Source: Spirosoma arboris (GTDB lineage: Bacteria; Bacteroidota; Bacteroidia; Cytophagales; Spirosomataceae). From it: a DNA stretch of 64,000 bases. The stretch spans positions 1 through 64,000 of the forward strand of contig NZ_WPIN01000002.1 of assembly GCF_009754945.1 (NCBI RefSeq), read 5' to 3'. Shown piece after piece: positions 9,741 through 18,280 of the stretch. Numbering within the stretch: position 1 is the first letter of the stretch; every line of letters begins with the position of its first letter. Position numbers and translations under genes: made by a program. The notes beneath the pieces are model-generated. The model made no database searches, was not told the DNA's origin, and saw only the letters and a program-made list of their open reading frames with translations.

Positions 9741-10754
9741 TTAGTTAACAATTGGCTGGATATCAATACGATCACCGTTTTTAACTAAGCGCGCCTGTAA
9801 TAAATCGACCAGATCGTCGACTAGCTCGTCGGGCTTCTCGGCCTTGAATACGCCGGATATCTGACGCTGCGCCAGCGTAGAATCAGTAACCCGTACGGTC
9901 AGGCCAAAATTTTCATGAATCAATTGACAGATCTCGGCCACGCTGGTCTGGTCGAAGGTGAACCGATGCTGTTTCCAACTGGAAAATTTCGCAGGCTGTG
10001 CTGTAATCTTCCGTTGCAGCTGCCCCGATTCGCTGAGGGCGATCCAATCGCCAGGCTTCATCAATAGTTGCTTACCGGGCTGATAGAGCACCTTCACCTG
10101 ACCACGACTGAGAATAACTTTCCGGCGCTGGTCGCGGGCATAAACAACGAACTCAGTACCAAGCACTTCCACGGCAAAGTCGGTGCTTGTTCTGACAATA
10201 AATCGCTGATGATTCGGCAAATGACTAACACTAAACTCCGCTTCGCCATCCAGTTTCACCTCTCGCCCTTGCTGGCCAAATCGCCAACGAGGTACCCGCA
10301 GCGTTGAATTGGCATTGAGAGCCACCGTAGTGCCGTCACTCAATTTAAACGTACGTGTTTCGCCGTAGGCCGTGTGGTAGGTTTCGTACCGAATAACACC
10401 CCGGCTCAGATATCCCCCAATCGACAGGGCCAGTAGAACCGAAGCGGCCCAGAACCAGATAGACCGGCTGCTCCAGGAATCTCCTCTTGAGACAGCCACA
10501 AACGGACTCGGCTCAGGCGTGGTTTCAACTTGCTGTACCGCAGCCCGAAAACGATCCAGCGCTGGCTGAACATCGGCACGGTATTGCGGATGCTGGCTTT
10601 CCCACTCATTGAGATACTGATAATACAGTACTCGATTTTCAGACTCTTTTAACCAGTCGGCAATCCACTGTTTTTGCAGGGCTGTGCTTTTTCCAGCAAA
10701 AAAGTCGAAAAGAAGTTGTTTTGGTGGTGGTTCTGGCATGGCTTCAGTTGTCAT
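9741..10754 (-). CDS. FecR family anti-sigma factor
   Basis: An inner-membrane anti-sigma regulator of about 337 aa. It has a cytoplasmic N-terminal sigma-binding region (KQLLFDFFAGKSTALQKQWI), one transmembrane helix near residue 100-120 (WFWAASVLLALSIGGYL), a periplasmic FecR domain (YGETRTFKLSDGTTVALNAN, then EAEFSV and LGTEFVVYA) and a C-terminal DUF4974-like domain that contacts the STN domain of SusC. The frame is open to a GTG at 10760; the ATG at 10754 is used here. It lies 42 bp from SusC and about 40 bp from the sigma gene. Confidence 0.93.
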   Translation of the reverse strand: MTTEAMPEPPPKQLLFDFFAGKSTALQKQWIADWLKESENRVLYYQYLNEWESQHPQYRADVQPALDRFRAAVQQVETTPEPSPFVAVSRGDSWSSRSIWFWAASVLLALSIGGYLSRGVIRYETYHTAYGETRTFKLSDGTTVALNANSTLRVPRWRFGQQGREVKLDGEAEFSVSHLPNHQRFIVRTSTDFAVEVLGTEFVVYARDQRRKVILSRGQVKVLYQPGKQLLMKPGDWIALSESGQLQRKITAQPAKFSSWKQHRFTFDQTSVAEICQLIHENFGLTVRVTDSTLAQRQISGVFKAEKPDELVDDLVDLLQARLVKNGDRIDIQPIVN

Positions 10755-10796
10755 TTTCACTACGACAAATTCGAATGGATAAACCCCATATAGGGC

Positions 10797-11453
10797 TTAA
10801 AGAAAAGAAACGAGGCTTATCAGAATAAGCCACTCGCCGGTCAGGTGGGTGCGTAAGCGGGTCAGTGCCCGACTAATAAGATGCTCAACGGCTTTCTGGC
10901 TGATATGCAGTTCGGCAGCAATATCGACATAGCGTTTTCCTTCGTACCGATTGAGCATAAACGCTTTGCGACATTGGGGAGGGAGTGCCTGAATTTCAGC
11001 ATCGAGCCGATGCGTCAGTTCCTGAAAATGGATAATGGCTTCGGGAGTATCGGTATCGATGAAACCCTCGTCCGTATCTGGGTCGAACGATTGAGTACGG
11101 TTCAGTTCCTGCTTCAGGTAGTTGTAAGCTCTATTACGTACCGCCCGATAAAAGTAAGCACCGTAACAGACCGTAATTTGTTGGTAGGTAGCGTTTTTCC
11201 AGAAGGTCAAAAACACATCGGACACAATGTCTTCAGCCACCTCTTTCGACAGGACGAATCGCACGGCATAGCTACACAAATTCTGGTAGTAGCGATGATA
11301 CAGCAATTCGCAACCCAGTTGTGGGTTCTGCTCAAAACCGCGTCGAATAAGCAGTTCCGGGTCGTCTGTCGACAGCGGCACGGAATTCGCTTCTTCTGGC
11401 ATAGTAAACGGAAACGCTTTGGGAGCGTCAGAAAACGGGGATATGTTTTCCAT
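10797..11453 (-). CDS. ECF-type RNA polymerase sigma-70 factor
   Basis: A 218-aa extracytoplasmic-function sigma factor. Region 2 is visible as CELLYHRYYQNLCSYAVRFV...EVAEDIVSDVFLTFWKN, and region 4 as LPPQCRKAFMLNRYEGKRYVDIAAELHISQKAVEHLISRALTRLR, which contains the helix-turn-helix. The first 35 or so residues are poorly conserved and the true start may be internal. It is the first gene of the minus-strand SusC/SusD cluster and is presumably held inactive by the neighbouring FecR. It probably activates the operon in response to the imported glycan. Confidence 0.94.
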   Translation of the reverse strand: MENISPFSDAPKAFPFTMPEEANSVPLSTDDPELLIRRGFEQNPQLGCELLYHRYYQNLCSYAVRFVLSKEVAEDIVSDVFLTFWKNATYQQITVCYGAYFYRAVRNRAYNYLKQELNRTQSFDPDTDEGFIDTDTPEAIIHFQELTHRLDAEIQALPPQCRKAFMLNRYEGKRYVDIAAELHISQKAVEHLISRALTRLRTHLTGEWLILISLVSFL

Positions 11454-11760
11454 CAGCTACAAGGTCTGTTTTATAGTACAACCTTATGACAAAATTGGAC
11501 TATCTGACCCCACACGATCAAGAAATTATTTTTATAATTCTGTTAATACAGGCTGCCAACGCTGGTTTATACCTGTATAGCAGAGGGTGTAGATCGACGG
11601 TTTGAGCAGAGAAAATAGGTTCATAATTGGCTTGATTTCTAGTTTATCTGCATTGAGTCTGAACGAACGCAATAGTTACGTTCTGCGATAGTCTGTCATA
11701 AAATGTAACTCAGGCTTCAAACATAAGTCGAAAGAATTTAACCCATAATTAATTTCCTGA
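11454..11760. other. Divergent intergenic region between sigma factor and lectin-PKD gene
   Basis: A 307-bp region between the divergent genes, presumably holding the promoters of both. I saw no TAnnTTTG box, strong hairpin, tRNA or credible small ORF in it. Confidence 0.5.
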
Positions 11761-14700
11761 ATGAACTCAATGTCTATCTACATTCCGAAGCTGTATGTCA
11801 CTGGCTACAGCCTTTTTATTGGCCTCCTCTGTTGGCTAGGGAGTCAAACTACTGCACTCGGTCTACCGAAAATTAGCCACGACACAAACACACGGTCAGC
11901 AGCCAACCTATCATTGCCGGGTTCCGTCTCAGCGGTTGAAGCCAACAAATGCTATCGAATTGTATCCCGGCTTAGCGGGAAAGCATTGGGTATCAGCGGC
12001 ACTGCCCAGAGCGACGGCGACAAACTGACCCAGCAAGCTGATGCCAATAAACTCACCCAGGGATGGCGATTTACAGCCACCGATGGGGGTTACTACAGCA
12101 TCCAGGTTTTGTCCACTCAGAAAGGCATTCAGGTGTCCAACTCGTCGACAGCCGATGATGCCTTACTCGAGCAATGGACGTATTGGGGAGGCAGCCATCA
12201 GCAATGGCGGTTGGTACGCAACGCCGATGGTTACTTCACGATTACCAGCCGCAATGCCAACAAGGCCATCACCGTTCGTAATGCCAGCACAGCTGAGGGG
12301 GCACAGATTAGTCAGATGACCCTGGGATCGGGACAGAATCAGCAGTGGAGTATTGAAGAACGCAGTTGCACGGCCACGGCCACTGCCACCAATCAGGCAC
12401 CCGTTGCCGTGGCTACGTCCACCCCATTAACGGGCAGTTCGCCCCTGAGCGTGACCTTTACGGGCAACAAATCCTACGACCCCGACGGAGACCCTATTAC
12501 CTACCAGTGGGACTTTGGTGATGGCAGTAGTTATTCTACCGAAGCCAATCCCGTGAAGGTGTTCACAGCAAAGGCTGGGGCCCAGGGCGTTGGTCTGATT
12601 CTTAATTATACGGTTCAGTTGACAGTCATCGACAGCAAAGGGCTGCGAAGTCCAGTCCAGACATTTTCTGTCAGGCTCAACAACGGTAACCCAACTGTGC
12701 AGATCATGAGCCCAGTCAATAATGCGAAATACCCCCTGGACAAGTCTACCAGCTATACGTTGGGGGCTACAGTTACCGGCAATACTATTCAATCTCAAAT
12801 CTGGCAGGTGAAGCTGCGTCACAACAACCGCGACCAACTGGTGAAGACCCTTTCAGGGGCTAGTCCGGTTGTCGACATCTCGCCTGCGGGCTGTGGCGGG
12901 GAAGATTACTATTACGTAATTACAGTAAAGGTGACGGATTATAATAATCTTTCAGCTCAGGATTCCGTCAAGATTTACCCGGATTGCAACTCGCCCAATC
13001 TGTCGGTTACCGGCCTGACGGCGCTCCCATTCACGTCTGTCAGTACGGTACAGTTAACTTGGACGAACCCAACTATCCCTTTTGACGATATACTGGTGGT
13101 TGGCAAGGCTGGATCGGGTTTCACCGACATTCCCCTCGACCCGACCTACACGGCTAATGCCAGCATCACGGGCAACGGCTCGAATCTGTACGGCGGTAAG
13201 GTGCTTTACCAGGGTACAGGCACGTCGGTGAGCGTGACTGACCTGACGGGGGGACAGCTCTATTACTTCCGGGTTTATACGCGCAAAGGCAACGGCTGGT
13301 CGGGTGGTGTAGAGGTGAGTGCGACACCCAGAACCTCCAATCGCCCGCCCGTACCCATCGTTACGTATACCCCGTTAACGGGTACACCACCCCTGAGCGT
13401 GACGTTTACCGGCGACAAATCCTACGACCCCGACGGTGATCCTCTTACTTACATTTGGGATTTTGGCGATGGCAGTTCTTCCAGCGCAGCCAATCCCGTC
13501 CATGTATTTACCCCAATTCCGGGTAAAGGGGGCTCCCCGCAAACTAGTTTTACGGTTAGGTTGCTCATCCGCGATAATAAAGGGGGGCAAACTGACTTCC
13601 AAACATTCTTTGTGTCGGTTTCCAATCCAGCTCCAACGGCTAAGATCACCACACCAGTCAACCTGTCAAAGTATGCTCTCGACAAGGCCACCAGTTATAC
13701 CCTGGCCGCTACTGTTACCGACGATGTACCCAGCAGACTGACCTATTTTTGGCAGGGGAAATTGCGCATTAATGGCAAGGATCAATACCCGACAACCATG
13801 ACGAGCACTAATCCTGTATTTACGGTTTCTCCGGTAGGTTGCGATGGTGTTGACGATTACTACTACATATTTACGCTGAAAGTGACGGATGTAGGTAACC
13901 TCACAGCTCAGGATTCGGTTAAGATTTACCCCGATTGTAACTCGCCTAAGCTAAATGTCACGGGTCTGACGGCTACTACACTCACGAGTAATAGTGTACG
14001 ACTCAACTGGACGAATCCAACAATTCCCTTCGAGAAAGTGCTGGTTATGGGTAAGCCCGGATCAACGCTCGTTGGTGAGATACCTGATCCTAACTCAGGC
14101 ATTAATGCAGTCAACTCTAGCTTCACGGCCAACGCGTCGAGTTATCCAGCAGATGCTGTCAGGGCACTTTATTATGGTACGGAGAATTCGGTAGTGGTTA
14201 CTGACCTGACGCCAGGGCAACTTTATTATTTCCGAGTTTCTGCCCGCGCCGGTGGTTGGTCGGGTGGTGTAGAGGTGAGTGCCACACCGACATCAGCCAC
14301 CACCTCGTCGCCAGGATCAGTTTCAGCGGTTGAAGCCAACAAGTGCTATCGGCTCGTTTCCCGACTCAGTGGCAAAGTACTGGGCATAGACGGCTCCGCC
14401 CAGAGCGATGGCGACAAGCTGACTCAGCAAGCCAACGCCAATAAACTCACCCAGAGCTGGCGATTTACAGCCACCGATGGGGGTTACTACAGCATCCAGG
14501 TTTTGTCTACCCAGAAAGGCATTCAGGTGTCCAACTCGTCGACAGCCGATGATGCCCTGCTTGAACAATGGACCTATTGGGGAGGCAGTCATCAGCAATG
14601 GCGGTTGGTACGCAACACCGACGGTTACTTCACGATTACCAGCCGCAATGCCAACAAGGCCATCACCGTTCGTAATGCCAGCACAGCTGAGGGGGCGCCG

Positions 14701-15051
14701 ATCAGCCAGATGACCCTGGGATCGGCACAGAATCAGCAGTGGAGCATCGAGGAGCGGACCTGTACCGCAGGGGCCCGCTTGGGAGCTTCGGAAACAGGAG
14801 TAACGTTCAAACTATGGCCTAACCCAGCCCGCGAGCACGTGCTGATTGATCTCAGCCCGGCCATTGGTCAGCCGGTGGGCCTGAAACTGCACGACCTCAT
14901 GGGTCGCACGCTCCAGCAGGCCCAGCTAGAAGTCGCTCCGACAGAGCCATATCGCTTAACCATTGACCAGGTACCTAATGGTCTGTACCTGATTCAGCTT
15001 ACGCCTGCGGGGGAATTGCCAACTACGTTGCGACTGCTAATCCAGCGATAG
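11761..15051 (+). CDS. Secreted RICIN-PKD-FN3 multidomain protein with type IX sorting domain
   Basis: A 1096-aa cell-surface or secreted protein. Apparent order: signal peptide; ricin-type beta-trefoil lectin (about 57-200, with repeated QQW-type motifs); PKD domain (about 211-305, YDPDGDPITYQWDFGDGSS); Ig-like domain; fibronectin III-like domain (about 412-522); second PKD (about 527-620); second Ig-like; second FN3-like; second ricin lectin (about 857-1000); and a type IX C-terminal sorting domain (about 1014-1096, with LWPNPA, LHDLMGRTL and NGLYLIQL). No catalytic domain is seen, so it is probably a carbohydrate-binding surface adhesin or scaffold. The two lectin domains are encoded by near-identical DNA. 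Transcription probably ends at the hairpin at 15141. Confidence 0.9.
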   Translation: MNSMSIYIPKLYVTGYSLFIGLLCWLGSQTTALGLPKISHDTNTRSAANLSLPGSVSAVEANKCYRIVSRLSGKALGISGTAQSDGDKLTQQADANKLTQGWRFTATDGGYYSIQVLSTQKGIQVSNSSTADDALLEQWTYWGGSHQQWRLVRNADGYFTITSRNANKAITVRNASTAEGAQISQMTLGSGQNQQWSIEERSCTATATATNQAPVAVATSTPLTGSSPLSVTFTGNKSYDPDGDPITYQWDFGDGSSYSTEANPVKVFTAKAGAQGVGLILNYTVQLTVIDSKGLRSPVQTFSVRLNNGNPTVQIMSPVNNAKYPLDKSTSYTLGATVTGNTIQSQIWQVKLRHNNRDQLVKTLSGASPVVDISPAGCGGEDYYYVITVKVTDYNNLSAQDSVKIYPDCNSPNLSVTGLTALPFTSVSTVQLTWTNPTIPFDDILVVGKAGSGFTDIPLDPTYTANASITGNGSNLYGGKVLYQGTGTSVSVTDLTGGQLYYFRVYTRKGNGWSGGVEVSATPRTSNRPPVPIVTYTPLTGTPPLSVTFTGDKSYDPDGDPLTYIWDFGDGSSSSAANPVHVFTPIPGKGGSPQTSFTVRLLIRDNKGGQTDFQTFFVSVSNPAPTAKITTPVNLSKYALDKATSYTLAATVTDDVPSRLTYFWQGKLRINGKDQYPTTMTSTNPVFTVSPVGCDGVDDYYYIFTLKVTDVGNLTAQDSVKIYPDCNSPKLNVTGLTATTLTSNSVRLNWTNPTIPFEKVLVMGKPGSTLVGEIPDPNSGINAVNSSFTANASSYPADAVRALYYGTENSVVVTDLTPGQLYYFRVSARAGGWSGGVEVSATPTSATTSSPGSVSAVEANKCYRLVSRLSGKVLGIDGSAQSDGDKLTQQANANKLTQSWRFTATDGGYYSIQVLSTQKGIQVSNSSTADDALLEQWTYWGGSHQQWRLVRNTDGYFTITSRNANKAITVRNASTAEGAPISQMTLGSAQNQQWSIEERTCTAGARLGASETGVTFKLWPNPAREHVLIDLSPAIGQPVGLKLHDLMGRTLQQAQLEVAPTEPYRLTIDQVPNGLYLIQLTPAGELPTTLRLLIQR
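11917..12371 (+). repeat. Direct repeat copy 1 (ricin-lectin coding)
   Basis: This stretch of the gene at 11761 is nearly identical in DNA to 14311-14764, about 2.4 kb downstream. The longest identical runs lie in the middle (for example GATTTACAGCCACCGATGGG and the segment coding NANKAITVRNASTAEGA). The ends differ by scattered, mostly synonymous changes. Confidence 0.9.
14311..14764 (+). repeat. Direct repeat copy 2 (ricin-lectin coding)
   Basis: Second copy of the lectin-coding repeat of 11917-12371, in the same frame of the same gene. Substitutions such as KALGISG to KVLGIDG lie near the start of the copy, while the centre is almost unchanged. Confidence 0.9.
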
Positions 15052-15140
15052 CCTATAACGCCGTCTTCATTAGTTAAAACATTCTTATTGCCAGCGTGTT
15101 ATACTTTCGTTGAATCCAAACTTATATGTTCGGTTCCTTA

Positions 15141-15174
15141 CAGCCAACTCCTGTTTATGGGAGTTGGCTGTTTT
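15141..15174 (+). terminator. Intrinsic terminator after the lectin-PKD gene
   Basis: Perfect 11-bp stem CAGCCAACTCC / GGAGTTGGCTG with an 8-nt loop, followed by TTTTAT. It lies 90 bp after the stop codon of the gene ending at 15051 and before the convergent dinB gene. Confidence 0.75.
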
Positions 15175-15282
15175 ATGACTTCCCCATCGATCTTTCCATT
15201 TCTTTACTTTCTTTCGTCCAGCAATAGCCATTTTTTTGATTCAAAAAGGCAAACCGACGAATGCAGGCAATTCCAATCCAGA

Positions 15283-16362
15283 CTACAAATCCAGTGTCAA
15301 TTGCCCACTCGGCGCGCTAGATATTGTTTGTAAACTTGATAACGAGACGCCCAGCAATCGAACGCCTTTCGTTAGAGGAAACAGAGACGCGAGTAAATCG
15401 GTGCTGATTCTGGCGAATGTAGCTTGGTCAGTGATCACAGAAAAGGCCGTTCGACTGCGGGTAATCTGCTGAAAATCTTCATACTTCACCTTTAGCGTAA
15501 CCGTTCGACCCAGCACGCCCGTTCGCTCGCAGTAGTTCCAGAGACTCGTTATAAGTGGCTGCAACTCCGCTTCCAGTTCCGTGTACTCGGTTAAGTCCTG
15601 CTCGAAGGTGGTCTCTGAGCCAACCGACTTCCGTTCCCGATCCGGCGTTACGGGCCGGTTGTCAATAGCCTGGGCGATGTTATAATAATGATGCCCCACT
15701 TTGCCAAAATGCTCCAACAGAAATGCTTCCGACTTCTGACGTAAATCCAACCCAGTGAAGATGCCCATCTGGTTCATTTTCTCGGCCGTCACCCGGCCAA
15801 TTCCATGAAACTGTCCTACCGTCAATCCTTCTACAAAGGCCAGTCCCTGATGGGGTTTGATGACGAACAAACCATCTGGTTTTCGATAATCGGATGCCAG
15901 CTTTGCCAGGAATTTATTGTACGAAACGCCTGCCGAGGCTGTTAGGCCGGTTTCCTGTTTGATCTGTTCCTTAATGGTCCGGGCCAGTTGGGTTGCCGTA
16001 GTCTGATTCAATAGACTATCCGTCACATCCAGATAAGCTTCGTCCAGCGAGAGCGGTTCGATCAAGTCTGTAAACTGGGCAAAAATAGCCCGTATCTGAC
16101 TAGAAACGGCCTTATAGACATCAAAGCGGGGTTTAACAAAAATCAGATCGGGACATTTTCGAATGGCAATAGACGAAGCCATAGCTGAGCGTACCCCAAA
16201 CTGGCGGGCTTCGTAACTGGCAGCCGCCACTACTCCCCGTTGTCGGGAGCCGCCCACAGCTACGGGCTTGCCGCGAAGATCGGGGTTATCTCGCTGTTCA
16301 ACAGACGCGTAGAAGGCATCCATATCAATATGAATGATCTTCCGGGTAGTGGGCTGTTCCAT
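15283..16362 (-). CDS. dinB: DNA polymerase IV (Y-family translesion polymerase)
   Basis: A roughly 359-aa Y-family polymerase for error-prone bypass of DNA lesions. The catalytic palm shows IHIDMDAFYASVEQRDNPDL at the N-terminus and SLDEAYLDVT with the second acidic pair. The helix-hairpin-helix/thumb region (FHGIGRVTAEKMNQMGIFTG) and the little-finger domain follow, so length and layout are those of full-length DinB. The C-terminal tail SAPSGQLTLDL resembles a beta-clamp-binding motif (QLTLDL). The frame opens with TTG at 16365; the ATG at 16362 is preferred. No LexA-like box was identified. Confidence 0.95.
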   Translation of the reverse strand: MEQPTTRKIIHIDMDAFYASVEQRDNPDLRGKPVAVGGSRQRGVVAAASYEARQFGVRSAMASSIAIRKCPDLIFVKPRFDVYKAVSSQIRAIFAQFTDLIEPLSLDEAYLDVTDSLLNQTTATQLARTIKEQIKQETGLTASAGVSYNKFLAKLASDYRKPDGLFVIKPHQGLAFVEGLTVGQFHGIGRVTAEKMNQMGIFTGLDLRQKSEAFLLEHFGKVGHHYYNIAQAIDNRPVTPDRERKSVGSETTFEQDLTEYTELEAELQPLITSLWNYCERTGVLGRTVTLKVKYEDFQQITRSRTAFSVITDQATFARISTDLLASLFPLTKGVRLLGVSLSSLQTISSAPSGQLTLDL

Positions 16363-16419
16363 CAATGTAGACTACCGTACAACCAATCGGGTAAAGTGGC
16401 TGGCCGAAAACTGTCCTGA

Positions 16420-17082
16420 TTAACTATTTCGGTATAAGTCGGCCAGGATACCTACAGTTTCCCATGAAAAAGGAATCCATCGATCCCGGATGCTGTCGAA
16501 GACTTCGGTAGCGGGTTCGCAGGCAAACAATTTATAATCGAACTTAGGGTAATTACTGACCAAATAACCCGGATAATAGTAGGCTTTTTGGTGTAACTGG
16601 GCATGCTTGATTTTCTGTAGCATCAGGAATTTCCCTAAACTATGCTTACGATACGCTGGGTCGTAAAAATTCATAATGCCTGCAATACTTTGTAAGCCGT
16701 TGTCAAAGACACCAGCCGCAATCAGCCTGTTTCCGTCCCTTACTTCGATGACATATGTATCGAACATCGTATAGACAGACCCGTTCAGCAGGCAGGATTC
16801 AATAGACTCAGGTGCGTCAAAATTTATAGCACTTCGATACAATGCATACAGATTTTCTAATTCTTCGGAGAGAACAAACGGCTTAACCGCAACCGAGAAT
16901 TTCTCATTACTGCGCAGTAATCTAAGCTGTTTAGTCCCGTAAGTGACGTCGGCCAGGGTGATACGCAGCCAATGTACGGCGCAAAGTGAATCCTCGAACA
17001 GCACAAACCGACAGGTAAAAATGTCCTGCTGCATCCGAAAATACCCCTTGCTCAGGCACAAATCCAGCTTATATCCTTTCAT
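16420..17082 (-). CDS. Arginyl-tRNA--protein transferase-like protein (ATE fold)
   Basis: A 220-aa protein resembling the aminoacyl-tRNA-protein transferases that add Arg or Leu to protein N-termini in N-degron pathways. The C-terminal GNAT-like half carries the recognisable run LIAAGVFDNGLQSIAGIMNF, then HSLGKFLMLQKIKHA and YYYPGYLVSNYPKFDYK, equivalent to the conserved tyrosine-rich/CPKMxYK segment of the family. The N-terminal cysteine cluster usual in ATE/Bpt proteins appears degenerate: only scattered cysteines (C9, C24, C34) are seen and no CxxC. The protein is slightly shorter than typical bacterial Bpt. It is 57 bp from dinB in the same direction. Activity and amino acid specificity are uncertain. 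Confidence 0.7.
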   Translation of the reverse strand: MKGYKLDLCLSKGYFRMQQDIFTCRFVLFEDSLCAVHWLRITLADVTYGTKQLRLLRSNEKFSVAVKPFVLSEELENLYALYRSAINFDAPESIESCLLNGSVYTMFDTYVIEVRDGNRLIAAGVFDNGLQSIAGIMNFYDPAYRKHSLGKFLMLQKIKHAQLHQKAYYYPGYLVSNYPKFDYKLFACEPATEVFDSIRDRWIPFSWETVGILADLYRNS

Positions 17083-17142
17083 CGTTGTTAAGTATCTGTT
17101 GATGTATTGTGGATTCTATTGACCTTGCTGTAGTGTCGTGGT

Positions 17143-17245
17143 GTCGGTTACTTATAACCGACACAATAGGTTTCTCAAAACCTATCGGTGATATTAATAG
17201 GTTTTAAGAAACCTATTGTGTCAGCTATAAGTAGCTGACATCACA
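17143..17245. repeat. Three-hairpin palindromic repeat, family A copy 2
   Basis: Same design as 4248-4348. A short palindrome (GTCGGTTA...TAACCGAC) is followed by a long one with arms AATAGGTTTCTCAAAACCTAT and a nearly complementary arm, then a short palindrome (GTCAGCTA...TAGCTGAC) ending in ATCACA. The outer hairpins keep pairing although their bases differ from copy 1. It lies between the arginyltransferase-like gene and the metallo-beta-lactamase-fold gene. Confidence 0.8.
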
Positions 17246-17267
17246 GACATCATATAAAGTAGTCACT

Positions 17268-18170
17268 TTACTTTCCAGTCGTTATCTCCTCATAAGCAGC
17301 CTGGAGACTTCTTACGATGCCGTCGCCCTGCCACTCTGTTACACCCGGAATAACCGTTGCTTTCAGAATCTCCTCTTTCGATTTCCCCGACTTGACTTCG
17401 CCACCCACAAATACCAGTAGCTTTTCCAGATAATCTTTGAACGCCTTGATGTCCTCTTTGCCACCCGTAATTTTTTCGGGATCAAAAGCGTGTCCGAACA
17501 CGAAGATGGTTTTATTATCGAAGGTCGTTAAGGTTTTGTCCAGCACGACAATCCAGTTTTTGATGCTGGCACCAGCACTCTTATCAATAAACGGATACCG
17601 ACGATTCGACATTAAATCGCCCATGTGCAGAACATTGGCCTGTTCGAAGTGAATTAAACCGTCGCCGTCAGTATGGCCCGGCCCGAAATAATAAGCCCGA
17701 ATGCTCTCGCCACCAACTTTCCCTTTCCAGCCATCGCTGAAGGTGACATCGGGATACAGTTGTTTATCTTCCGTCTTTGCTTTTTCGGCAACGGCCTTCT
17801 GGTTTTTGAGCGAATTTTCGTGAGCAACAACATGGCCAACCATGCCTTTAAACGCAATATTTCCTGAGGTATGGTCGCCGTGGTGGTGCGTATTGATCAA
17901 TAGGGGAAAGGATTTGTCGTCTGTCTTTTTCAGGGCGTCGATCAAATGCTGCGCCTGTTCAGGAAATTCTGAATCGACTACTACCCAGCCTTCTTTGGTT
18001 CGGAGGTAAGCAATCGTGCCGCCTTTTTCGGTGAAGACGCCCACATTGTCGCGAACCATCTTCATCTTATACGGATCATCGGCCAGCCGACTGGCAAATA
18101 ATGCCTGATGAAACAGGGAAACGCCACCTAAGGTCAGGGCTGTCTGTTGAACGAAATGTCTGCGATTCAT
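17268..18170 (-). CDS. Tat-exported metallo-beta-lactamase-fold hydrolase
   Basis: A 300-aa MBL-superfamily hydrolase predicted to be exported by the Tat pathway (NRRHFVQQTALTLGG at the start). The metal-binding signature HHHGDH is at residues 95-100. Further likely zinc ligands are H166 (GPGHTDGD), D185 (HMGDLM) and H227 (FGHAFDP). This complete ligand set supports a working binuclear hydrolase. The substrate could be a lactone, thioester or similar; the family is too broad to say, and nothing indicates a true antibiotic beta-lactamase. It is 110 bp downstream of the AraC-type regulator gene in the same direction. Confidence 0.88.
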   Translation of the reverse strand: MNRRHFVQQTALTLGGVSLFHQALFASRLADDPYKMKMVRDNVGVFTEKGGTIAYLRTKEGWVVVDSEFPEQAQHLIDALKKTDDKSFPLLINTHHHGDHTSGNIAFKGMVGHVVAHENSLKNQKAVAEKAKTEDKQLYPDVTFSDGWKGKVGGESIRAYYFGPGHTDGDGLIHFEQANVLHMGDLMSNRRYPFIDKSAGASIKNWIVVLDKTLTTFDNKTIFVFGHAFDPEKITGGKEDIKAFKDYLEKLLVFVGGEVKSGKSKEEILKATVIPGVTEWQGDGIVRSLQAAYEEITTGK

Positions 18171-18280
18171 GAACTTGTCGATTCGAGTTTAGTGATTTTT
18201 AAGGCAACGGTGAACTGATTTGAAAGATACTCAAAAACCCAATACAAGACTGCCCGGTATAGGCTTATTAGCTGCATAAT

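Noticed and set aside
17268..18170. Calling the MBL-fold gene an antibiotic beta-lactamase
   Set aside because: The fold is shared by many hydrolases and nothing in the sequence singles out beta-lactam hydrolysis.
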